Assembly (NCBI GenBank): GCA_914767715.1
Contig: OU612075.1
Span: 13,208,001-13,268,000 of the forward strand
DNA length: 60,000 nt
Reading direction: 5' to 3'
DNA from: Membranipora membranacea
Lineage: Eukaryota > Bryozoa > Gymnolaemata > Cheilostomatida > Membraniporidae
Below, one piece after another: positions 26,200 to 38,800 of the stretch. The notes under the pieces are model-generated. The model did no database searches, had not been told where the DNA came from, and worked only from the letters and a program-made list of their open reading frames with translations. Each line of letters begins with the position of its first letter. The stretch's first letter is position 1. A program made the position numbers and the translations under genes.

Positions 26200-29100
26200 T
26201 CAGCTATAGATATTCATATGGTATAAGATACTTATCGTCGCAGCTTGGCAGAACAAAGTCTATGCCCAACTTAGTATCAGAATTGTCTACATACTCTATA
26301 AAGATCAAGAAAAAAGTAAAGACACGGAAAATTCCTTTTAGTGAGAATAACAATTTTTGTAATCCAGAGAAGCTAATTGAGTTAAAATCCCGACAATCAC
26401 TACAAACTCTGTAATGTTTTGCTGAGCCAACTCTGTGCCTGTACACAAGATTTATATTAATATGCCCACACAATATGTATATATTTATTTCTCGTCGTTA
26501 TATGTCTGCACATGTTTTGTCAGTTTCATGTTTATGTAAAAAAAGTATTCATTCTTTGTAAATATACTGATACACACCATGAATAAGTGAATAATTATGG
26601 ACCTAAAGGTTTTAATGCAGGCTAAAACATGGAAATGAAAATTATTGATTGCGGCTCGTCTGTATTTGAATTGCTTGATTGTGCAGCAACACGTCAAGAC
26701 GAGAATGACTTACCCAGGAATTTCAGCCTTGTTCATAATAATATAATAGTTCTTTTCACAGCCCGGAGCCTACAGCTGACACCAAACTAATGGCTTAGCC
26801 AGTAGTTCCTGGCTCTTCTCAGACAGACGGAAAAGTTAGGCTGTGGATGTCAATGGACGTCATTTTGTTAACCCACTTTTAACACACTACAAGTAACCAT
26901 GCCAAGTCATGTATATGCACATTGTATTCGAGTACATGACTTTTTGTAATTTGATGTAATGACTATGCTGGTTACTGCTGAAACAAGATGTCAAATTAAT
27001 GTAATTACAAAATGTATCTGAAGCTCTCATATCCAAAGTTTAATTACAAGATGGCCGACACGCCGTACCTGGTCACATGGGTTTGACACATTCAGATATA
27101 CATATACACTGATACATGTTTTTCAGTACGTAGGAGCAAAATTTTCAATGTTTGCATGGATCTTCAGCGTTTGACTTCAAAGGGTCATTGATGGTTAGCC
27201 ACCTGCGAGTTCATTTAGTGCCACTGCAGGCCCACAGCAGCGGCAGCAGCAAGGCACACATTCTATACGGTGCACGCTAATCAATAGGATATAATTATTT
27301 TTGTTAGTTGAGTTTTTGAGCAGAAAATCAATGATGCAAATGTTGTGAGTGAGTTGTTTAAACTAGCTACCAATGGTCGTGCCTTGCTGAGGACAGCAGC
27401 CAGCCGTCAATGTGTTTTCAACCAGCAGTTCTACCACTGGGCATGGCCTGTTGTTCTTCTGTTATCTGCTAGGTTATATGAGTGGAGGCACATGCTCAAT
27501 ACCAATATACCTTCTGTAAACTCCCAAGTTATTTCTATCATGCAGGAAACTGCGTTCTCGCTCCTAACAGTAAATGGATTTATATAACACATAAAAGCTG
27601 TTCCTTTACAGTTTTGTAGAGGATGTTATTTAGAAGTTTTTTCAACGTTTACATCAAGACCGAGATATGAGGAGATCAGGGTTGTCTTTTAGGAATCTAC
27701 GATCCTAGGCCTACATGTATTATATCTCATCTTAGTAATCCCAGAATAGATATTCAATAAACAATGTTGTCACAGGAAATAGACCATTAGACTTTTCATA
27801 TACCAGTGAGCGAGTGAGTGTAAGGTAACAATTGGTGAAGTGTCAGATACAAGTCAACCCTGAATCAATTTCAAATTGTAACTCTAAATATTACAAACTT
27901 ATTCTTCCTCCCACTCATTCTTGAATTACCAGTACATACTTGTAAAGATGAATTATTAAAGAAGAAAAAAATGAGAGCAGATTAATTTCTTATCCAAATT
28001 TGCATTGACATTGTATCCAACTTCTTATGCATACCGAATAGAACTAAAATTTGAGAAAACTTTTCCAAATGAGTTTTGAAGTCATTCCCATTTAAAAGGA
28101 CTTGTGTTAGTATAAGTATCATTGATTGCACTCGAGATATTTTTCCTAGGGATAAAATGACGATTATCAGCTTATCAAAAAACATTGAATAAAAAAAATA
28201 CCAAGAGCTCGCAAATATGTGGATGAGTATTACGCAGTGAGAAGTTAAAATAATATTGTGATATAGCAAGGTGTGTACTTTTCGCTGTCAGGTGATCGGT
28301 GCCACAGGAGGTTCTACATCTAATATGATTGTAGAAGAGTTCTGGATGAATTTCGCCAGCCCCAAGCACCCCTTTAATAATAATTTTTCAGACGGTACCG
28401 TTATTGAACTTTTTTTAATCAAATTTGAACAGATCATTTTATTTGGAAAACCGAGCAATCTTATTTTGATGCCCAGCATCGAGTTGGGCTTTCATCTACA
28501 GTAAAAACTGCAAAATCATCAGCTTCGCGTTATATTCAAACAAGACTTCAAAAGTTAATGCGACCTCACCTTTGGCGTGGGCACTCCGAAGTTCATATAA
28601 TTAATCTTACTGCCATTTGAAACCAATGCTATAGCCACTAGTATTTACCAAGCCAATTATTGATTTCAGGCTGCATTTCCCAGGAGTTGGTATTGAGTCT
28701 GCACATGGAAGCTGCTCGTGCCCATTGATTTATTGATACATTCCTTGTTGGCTTTGTTCCTTGGTTTAATTGAAAAAAAGAACAGCAAGACTCCAATTAG
28801 ACATCAAGAGTAAATTAGGCATGTAAAGCCATATAAACGAATGGACAATAGGAGCGTGATTGTAGGTAGTCCGTTTGACGGGTACTTGTGTACCCACAAA
28901 ATAGGTCGGTTTATGGGCCGGTATCCCAAGTTGGAAGGGAGTGTTGTCTAAAATCATCGACATCATTGCACATCACCACAGCGTTATGATAGAGACACCA
29001 TGGGAGAAACATGCGTAGACTATGTTAGATAAGCAACACACAAATTGTGACATCACAGAGTGTGACATCACGTATTGTGACATCACATATTGTGACAAAA

Positions 29101-29835
29101 GATCTTTTGGCAGTTTCTAAAATATACTTTATTCTTTGCAAAAATAAAACACGAAATTTCAATATTGGTTTTAAACCAGAGGCCTAAAATTAGTTTCGTG
29201 TTATGCCTCTTCTAAAATGACATGCAGTATTTTTCACATTTTGAAAAAAAATTTAAAAACTATAATATCAAATCAACAACGTTGTACAGTGATTAATGTT
29301 GCACCACCACAAAATTTATACTAGAGAAAAGTCTGACGAATGTTTGGTTATCACAGAAAAGAATACTTGAGCAGGACTGTCAATGTTAAAATCTTAGCAA
29401 TCTTACAATCCAATAGATAATTCATTCATCTCAGGAAAAATACTGGAAAAATCTACGAAAAGCAGCAACATTCCAAATTATCTGTGAAATACTGTGTCAA
29501 TCAAAACCAAACAGTTTATATAAACTTTTTGAACTTTTATGAAGGTTGAGAAAAAAAAAAGAGATGTTAAAACAAACTATCATGAAACAACGACAAGAAT
29601 AATTATATTGCATCCCATTTCAGAGCACAAGGCAGGCAGAAAATTAGGATTCAAAATACCAGTGGTCCAAACATGCTGGGTAACAAAAACGTTGACTGGT
29701 TATCTAATTGTGTAATTGTACTTGGTCTACTTGCAGCAGCAGTGGGTCATTCAGCGGCAGCGTCAGACATGAGAATAGAGAAGGCACACAAGAGATTCAC
29801 ACCCTGATGATTGTCGTGGTGAGGGGGGAGATGAC
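26200..29835. other. Convergent 3' region between AKAP17A and the doublecortin-like gene
   Basis: This region should contain both 3' UTRs. The open frames seen here are short, low in coding character and lack splice support. Short CAG-rich runs occur near 27236 and 29733. A tandem TGACATCAC motif is at about 29045-29095 and is listed separately. No gene or RNA gene is recognised. Confidence 0.45.
29045..29095. repeat. Tandem TTGTGACATCAC motif, about four copies
   Basis: Units of 15-16 bp, each with TGTGACATCAC, the last truncated. The motif is close to the cAMP-response/AP-1 half-site family (TGACRTCA). It may be a simple minisatellite or a cluster of bZIP-type sites. Confidence 0.75.
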
Positions 29836-32800
29836 TTACTCGACTATCACTGGGCCATCAGGTGTATCCAGAGTAAGCACTTGTTCCAGCTCTCCGAGCT
29901 CATTACGACAAGTAGAGATCGTTCCCTTCTGCTGATTGGAGTCAAATTTAATCACCGCTCCCTCAGAATCCACCGCAAATGATTCCTACAGTACAAAAAA
30001 TACGATTAGCTGTGAAACTACTGTTGATTGTCATGTGATGTTACATTTAATGGATTCTCCAGACTTGGTTTGTAGAGATGAAGCACAAGAGACCATGGCG
30101 ACAGTCAACAACCTAGAAATGATACTCGGTTCTTTTTATTTGTCATGGCTCTCCTAACTGAAGTCTATTGAGTTTTCATTTGCAGCTTAGTGTGAGATTA
30201 CACATATTAACCAGGCCACTATTTGCTCTCACCTCATCGGTAAGTGGACTATCACTCTTACCTTCTCCCAGCAGCAGCGGCAGCAGCAGCAGCGCAGCCA
30301 CAAAACAGACAAACTAATTGATTGGCCACATGTTTTCCATGTTTACTTAGGATCAATTAATCATGACCACTGTCAGGAGAGCTGTTCTCCAATTTCTCAC
30401 ATATCATTGTCAGCGGCGTGTCAGAGACGGTTTTTGACCTCGTGACCTCCGGAGCACGGATTAGTAAATGAAGGTCATCGGTAAGTGAAGGTCACCATTA
30501 ATACTAGTGGAATGGATACTTAAAGTTAACCAATCAGTTTAGAATTATACATACCTCAATTTTAGCAACTTCATCATTCACCCATATTTCCATTGTGTCC
30601 TTTCCTGAAATATTATAAAATATAGTCATTCAACAAGGGATACAGATGTAGTCAATACCACTAATTAAAGTGAATACACACATTTTATTAAGGATTTATT
30701 AAGGATATCCAATAAAGTTAGGATCTGTACAATTAGTGTATATTCATGAATCCAAAAGCACACTTATCCACCACTCACATATAACATTTAGGCGCCACGG
30801 GCCGGTGAGGGCTGTCCCACTTTGAAACCTTTATTCAATTAGAACTATATAGTGAGTTTTGACGTGTTGTTCAGACAACCGCCTGCCTACGTAAGGTATT
30901 TTGTACCATTATATACTATACAAAATATTTTCATCAATTTTATGGTGGTAGGTAATATATCATAAATTCAGAGCTAAGATATTCTACAAAGCACCGACAA
31001 TTAAAGAGATAGCACTATCGGACAAAGAATTCGATTTTGAATTCAAGTGTTAAAAGTTCAGCCGCCATCTTTGGCATCTCTAAATAAGTAAAACTTACTG
31101 AATGTAAGAGTCATAACAGTCTCCTCCTCTCCGTCCAGTACTGACCAGTTCCACATTTTTATATTATGAGCCGATACTCCGGGGTGGGAGGCGGCTTTAG
31201 GCTTGGCTTCAGGTCTTCTAAAAAAGTGGCATCAAGACAGAGTTGTCTTACTTGTATGTTAGTAGGTTAGTAAATAAATAAACTGAAGAGATAGAAGAGA
31301 AACATGTCACAGTCACACACTGTGGGTGGATAGGTGAGACTGGAAAGGCTGACACAATCTACATCATGACTTTAGGCATGTGAAGCAAAAATTCAACAGT
31401 CGGAAGCAGTCAAAAGTGGTGTGTTTGTATTCGGTTAACTGAATTTGTTATTCCAGAAACTTTCTCAAAAAGTACATAATACATTCTGTTATGTACATAA
31501 AACGTCCTCCACAAATATATAACTGGTAATTTTTTTGTTTGATGATAGTGTGTCCACATTATGATAAAATGATTACATGGTAAATTGTAGAATATCAAAA
31601 ATGTTATGATAGACGAGGAGTGCTCAATAAAACGGTAGCCTAGCAAAGCTAAACATATTGATTTGAAGACTGCTGCTTCATATGCCAGAAACAAACAGTG
31701 GAAATGCTAGCCTCTGCATCTTTTGTTGGTTTATTGATTGTGATATCGACCGTCAACACAGTGCAAGGCTGAAATCTAAAATACCAGCGGTTCAAAATCT
31801 CTATAATTCTGCAGCTCTGTGTTATCTCAATTGTATGAATCAGCATTGTTTACAGACAATGGGAAGTGCAAGAGGCTTTGTAGTTACACAATGGAGTGCA
31901 CTCATAAATGAAAACCTGGAAGTTCTAATGTTAGATGGGCCAGTCCTTTCCCTTACTTATTGTTCCAATTATTATCATCATGTGAATTATGTGATGAAAA
32001 AAGAAGGGATGCAAAGTTGTGTTAGAGAACTGCAATGCAGATAACTCTGCATGTGAGGTGGATGGTATACTCAAAAATGGACATTATATGACATTCGTTA
32101 TTTAATTTTTCACATAAATATATTATTCGATTTTGTATCACAACCGTAGAGGTAATTAGCCAGTCAATCGACAAAATTTAGTTTCTATGCCATCCGAATT
32201 TTCATAGCCTGGCCACGTGATGTAAAAACCTCTTTGGAGTTTAGCGCCAGACACGAAATCCCCACATATGAGAAATTATCCCTAACTGCTACACTTGAAA
32301 TTTGAAACAAAACTCCATCTGCTGACACACCTGCTTATTGACGGCACATAATCTTCATCTGTCATAAAGTGGTCAGAAGCAGAGCAGTAGGCCTACACAA
32401 GGGATAAGGACCTTGTGAGATTGACCTGCCCTCTCTCACCCAACCTTTCAATGACATATGACATGTAGCCGTTCTCCCTACACCTTCTGTTCGGGAATAG
32501 GATTTATAGGGGTGGATACAGAGCGGGAACTTAACCGCCTAAATACCAATATCAAAGTGAACAGCAAGCGACATTATGACTTCGCCGGCTACTGTCAACA
32601 AATATCTTTGTTGTCTTTCATATTATCATGGTGGAATTGATCCCGGCTTTGACAGGCATGAATCACATGTTGTGAGTCTTGGTTTTACATTAGAGAAATT
32701 GATTGATGATTGATTGATTGATGAGGTGAGATATTTAAAGAAAATCCTAAATGGTATTAAGGAGTGTCAGACCCTCTTATCTTCCATCAAGGTTTACAAT

Positions 32801-35800
32801 TAATTATCGATGATGGGTCATTGATTTAATTAGTAAAACCAATCAGGATAATTTTCATGATTGCTCAGTCTCGATTAATCTGCGACAAAATTGGGATTAT
32901 AAGATTAAATTTTTTTTCGCACAGCTGACATTCGTATGCTGTACAATAAAAACAAAAGGGCCATTCTTATCTAAAAGCCACATAAAAGGTAATCACAAGA
33001 GTTAGCACAATAATGGGGTCAAACTCTATTCAAGTTCAGAGATAGAGTATTCACGCCCAATGAGTGCAAAGCTACAAACCTTTTACTGGCGCTCTTCACT
33101 TTTCTAGCAGACTTTTTCCTCAGCGCATTTTTGGTACACGTTAGCATTACAGACATGATGTTACTGTGTGTTGTTAACTGTCCGAGATAAATAAATGAGA
33201 TCTGTGAAGAACAGAAATTAGAAGATCTTCTGATATCTGTCAGCTCAGCTGTACTGTTTATAGATTTGTGCCAAGTTGACACTGCTGAGGGATGCACAGC
33301 TGATAGATATTATGCACTCTGTGTATTATGGTGTTGGGCTTGAATGATGACTTGCACAAATAGATCTGAGCAAGTAGCTAGAGTTCACAGGAAATTCACC
33401 TAGCACACTAAGGACTTGGATTATTAGTACCACTACCTGTAGTGTTAAGTGTAAAGAAAGGCAGAATTGTATATAACCCAGAAGTTAAAAACTCATGAAA
33501 TGATCCTAAATATGCAACAATGCATAGCAGAATGGCATCATCAGTATTGCATATTTTCTTGTCATATACATCACAATCACACAATACCACTAACTTTATG
33601 GATTTTGTTATTGATTTTTCTTACCAGAGCTCATAGTTCTATCTTTCTCACCACAGCTGATTTTAATTTATAGCCTGAGATCTAGTAAATTAAAGATTAC
33701 AAAGAGAATCAAGCATAGTCTCGACACAAATACCAACAACTTGCTTATGAATATTGGCTATTGTGACAGAGTTTCAAATAAATTTATTTTTAAGATTATG
33801 ACCTTGACAAAGCAACCATTCTTACATCTGAACCTAAAATCTCAATTCATGACCCACCCCAAACTTGAGATTGAAACTTTGGCAATTACAGAAAGCATGC
33901 ACTTTTGTACTTTTGCATAAATCTTTTGTTTGGCCAAACTATCTATGCCCTTGGTTTGGCACTAGTATGCACCTGCAGTTGTAGACTTAAGGTAGAACTG
34001 ATATAGGATTTGAATTGTGCACTCCTCTGTATGTGACAATGATAATTCCAATGCACATACTTGGAATTTCAGCATTGTCACTGTGAATAATAAAAAGTGA
34101 TTTTAACAACAAAACAATACATCACTAGCTAGTCTTACTATAATAAGTATTGCTTGCATGCATTGCATTATTGGAATCATTCATTCTTCTACGGCTGCAT
34201 GCTCATATATGGTTGGCTCCTGACCTAATAATGAGGATTGACTTGCAAACATGTAGGCCTAACCTATGTAGGTTCAGCACCAACCATAAAAAAAGATGGC
34301 AGGGTAAGACACTTAACTTGGAATTATAATAAATAATAGTAATAGATTTCATTCATTGTAAATTGCTGTCAGTGTGTGCTTTGTTACAGTTATGTTTGAG
34401 AGATTTGGGAACTCATGTCTTGCTGCTGTAGTTTTGAAGATAAAATACCAGCAACTACATTCACTTTGATGGTCTTGCTTAAAGGAAGAACTGATAAACT
34501 TAGCTTGTTTGTATATAAACAATAAACATACATGCAACACCACAACTATTATTAATTAATTAAAGTGAAATATAGATATGGGATATTTTTCAACTCTCTA
34601 ATCCTAGAACTCTCAAATCTCTAAAACATAATCGGAACGTAGGCCTAGCGCCGGATAAGCTCTGCTCAGCAGTTTTAAATGATATCTATTATTTTTCCAA
34701 GTGATGGGTGTTACCCTGTTTGACAGTTTAGTTGGTCGATCCTGAACATGGCCAAAATCAGGCTTGCAAATGACTACAACTGAAAGCCCATTGCAGTGTT
34801 TGCATCACACCAGACCGATTAGGCATATTATTCCTTGATCACACACGCACAGGCAACCCATGGTTGCCTCTGATTATCAGCTCTTTTCTTTTGATTCATA
34901 TGATACATATTTTTGATTTTGTATTAATTTATGTCTTATTTTGTTTTAATCACTGTATGTTTTATTCATTTATATACCTTTGATATATGTACCACTAAGA
35001 ATTGGGTACCACTAAGCGGCCGGAAAGTGTTAGACTTTGTGCTATGAATAGTATAATGGCATAGAACTGTCTGATTTCCTAACATTTGGGGGTGGGATTG
35101 TTGATGCTCCATCAGTCAAGGCCATTGAAACATTCTCGGCTATCACTCTTGTGCAAACTGCCATTCACTATGGTTCCATGCTTCGAATTTGTGGTTCACT
35201 CCAATTTCGAATGGTTAGAATCCAGTGGGTTCTAACCATTCCCATGATGGAAAAAAACATGAAAAACATCTGCCGCGGCAGGGACTTGAACCCCGGTCCC
35301 CCTGTGTCTAATCCCTTTGAAGGCATTGTGTGCAATCGCGCTAACCATTCAGCCATGCCGCCAATTAGGAAGAATGGCGAATTAACACGGTATAGGTATT
35401 CGCGTCCAAAAAGTCATTCGTCACAATCTGAAAGTGACTTTAATGTCTTTTCCATGGGGCGATTACTCCCGAAATCCTTACTAAATCGCAACATGGAATC
35501 ATAGTGATTGGCCTGTGGAGCTGTTAGGTTACTCTATCAACTAATTTAGTTATAGGCCAATTAGATATAGGGAACAAAATCTTTCCCACCACCTTATCCA
35601 AATCCACCTCTCTTTTGTACTTTCAATTGGCATTTCATTTCCAAATTGCCCACTCGGACAGTACAAAACATGGGTCTAAGCAGCACATCCAATTGGTTCC
35701 AGTACGGATTGTTCAAAGACAAATAACATGCAATATATCTCTTCTTATGGTTATCAACCATCTTCTGTAATTATTAATAGCCATGGCGAGCATAAAGAAA

Positions 35801-38800
35801 GCTGAACAGCTTGCTGAGGGCAAGACTAAGGTCATATACGCAGTAGAGGGTAACACCACAGAGTGTGTAGTATTCTCTAAAGATAGGATCACTGCAGGGA
35901 ATGCTGCAAAGTAAGATTCCAATTCATCACAAGCACATTCCTAAAGCATCTTACTTTATAGTCTGTCTTGACAAAATTTCACCAAAGGGACACTCCCAGT
36001 TTCACAAGTTGATTTGGTTCTGATCAGCACTACCTCTTTGTTCTCTTCATTAATTAGTCGAATGAGATTAAAAACTCCAAGGCTATAATAAATAAAGCTG
36101 TAAAAAGCCAAATCTGAATTTGTATTATTGTTGCTATAATTAAAGAAAATATTGAGCTATTGCAATATTTACAGGATAATTTACACCATCATTCACGATT
36201 AATCACCTCTTGCATATATTTTGGTTATTATCATTACTCTATTTTTTTCCTTTGTGCAGATCCAACGAGTTAGAGGGGAAGGCTGCCATCTCTACACGAA
36301 CAGCTTCCAGTGTCTTTGGGCTTCTGTCTGATGCAGGTGAGGCTTTGAATGCACTGTCATGGTAAAGTTTACAATGTTAAACCAATCAACTAAGTTTACT
36401 AAATGAAAAAGAGCCATTATTCACTGCCCAGTGAAATTTATTGAATGGATGATGCTAGTCTAAGTTTTTGAGGTAGAGGGCAGGCAGTAGTACACTTCCA
36501 TGCATAGGGGATCATTTATAATTCTTATAGATGATAATACTTCGAGATGAAAACAAACAATAAATACCTGCTTTGTTTGCGATGAGTATATAAGCTTCAT
36601 CTGCTCTAATATAATATCCCAATTGTGTTCTTCATCAGATTACATTACATAGCAAGTTGTCTCATCTCTGGATTAGCGTAGGTGTATAAAAATATTCATT
36701 ACTACTGTTCCTGTAAATTTATCTCATCATTTTGAAACATTCACGCAGTGTTTATGCTCCTGTGCTGTCACCAAAAAAAGCTTAGTTAACCTTTTTTGTG
36801 CTTTTCTCATTAGCTTTACAACTCATTAACCTTCTCATCTGAAGGTAGTTTGTAGCCTACATCATGACTTTGTTTATTATTTTGATACTCCAGGGATTCA
36901 GAACCATTACATCAGACAACTGAATGACAGAGAGTTCCTTGCCCAGCGGTGTTCCATGATACCTATCGAATGGGTGACGAGACGGGTGGCCACAGGCTCC
37001 TTCCTCAAGAGAAACTATCATGTGAAAGAGGGCTACAGATTCACTCCTGTAAAGCGAGAGACTTTTTACAAGGTGAGTTTCACCCAGCTATATCATCAAT
37101 AACTCATCATGTCACACAAGGTCTATTGATGTTTAAAATTATTGGTTTTAGTAAACAAAACGTTTGATGAATTGTTATTTGGTATTGTTCACATTTTAGC
37201 TTTCAGTCAAGGTTGATAACGAATGTATGTCATTGAGAAGAAAACCAAGCAACAACGTAGGATTTCACCAACTTAGTTGGGAATTCAATATTCTATGATG
37301 ACAATAATTTTTTTAACTAAGTTAAAGTGTATTATTTCAGGATTTGAAGCATTTCAGAGTCAGGGTGTATTATTATGTCTAATCATAGACCTACTAATAA
37401 TAAACTATTAGTAGGTCTATGTGTCTAATATTTAATAATCAGTCCTTTTCAGTAATGTGCTGCCTTAGAGGAGCTCCTTAAGTGTGCAGCAAGCTGCCAG
37501 AAACTAAATAAGGCACAACTCGACCTATTAGATGGTATTATGCCGCTATCTTTCGAAACTGACATAAAGTGCACACGGTACTACTCGACCATCATCAGTG
37601 ACAGTTTGATGGTATTATACTGCTATTCTGATTTTATTTTTGGATCTTTTTTTAGGATGATGAGAAGGACGACCCTCAGTGGTCACTGGAGGATGTGATC
37701 GCTGCCGAGATTGAGGTGGGCGGAGTTAAGATCACCGCTGATGATGTGGAGATAATGAGCCGTACATCTGAGTGTGTGTTTGAGATACTAGAGAGAGCCT
37801 GGGCTTCTATAGATTGTGCTCTCATAGATATGAAGATAGAGTTTGGAGTCAACAGTAAAGGTAAATATGATGTTTGCAATCGACTTTGCGATACAGGTCT
37901 TGGTTAGGATCATGGTATGATAGCGCCTAAAAGTGTCAAGTCATAAAAGCCTAAGGCCATTTACATATATCATTTTGTTAGTTGGTCTGCAGAGCAATGA
38001 ACTCCCTGAGAGCAGAGCCACTGGGACTGATTAATCGATTGATGAATATTTATGTTATTATTCTAAACTTTTTGTTGTGAGGTACAAACAGGTAGCACTG
38101 TCCACGGATATATCAAATGCTATATCATATTATATATCTTATATCAGAAGACTGTACTGGTATTTTTTTGAATAAATTTAAAATGATGTATCCTTGTCCG
38201 CTATAAGCTGCATACGTAAATTTTTATATATGTACCTTCTGAGCTATATTTTTACACTAGTTGTTACAACTGACATTTTATCTCATTTCTAAAGGTGAGG
38301 TTATTCTGGCTGATATTATCGACGCTGACTCCTGGAGACTTTGGCCTGCCGGTGACAGAAGGCTTCAGAAAGATAAACAAGTATACAGAGATCTGGGGGA
38401 GATAACTCCTGAGGCTCTGCAACAAGTCAAGAGAAACTTTGAGTGGATCGCTGATAAGCTGGATGTAAGTTTATTGTTATATAATATTTCACTATTTTAG
38501 CTATCCTGATTTAAATACTATGTAAATATCTGATACTGAAAGCAATCATACATGACATTTTTTTTATTTCCACTAGATAATTAGATTAAATTTCAATAGT
38601 TAATGTTCACCAAATAATAGGCATGTATAGTTTTTAATTTAAACTAGGTTTATCTGCTCAATCTGCAGACCCATTCCTGTTTCCTTCGCCATCATCAGTT
38701 GTTTTAACACTTCCCGCTTTGGCTTAATTACAATCAGTCTTGACCTGATTTACTGCCTGAGTTTCGGAAGTGATTTCCTCCCGATATGAGCAATTTAAAT

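Noticed and set aside
31682-32044. 120-codon plus-strand open frame
   Set aside because: No domain, odd composition, and no flanking splice or promoter signals. Likely chance.
33019-33297. Minus-strand open frame in the large host intron as an extra exon
   Set aside because: The basic stretch looks suggestive, but no acceptor/donor pair keeps phase between exons 7 and 8, which already join in phase.
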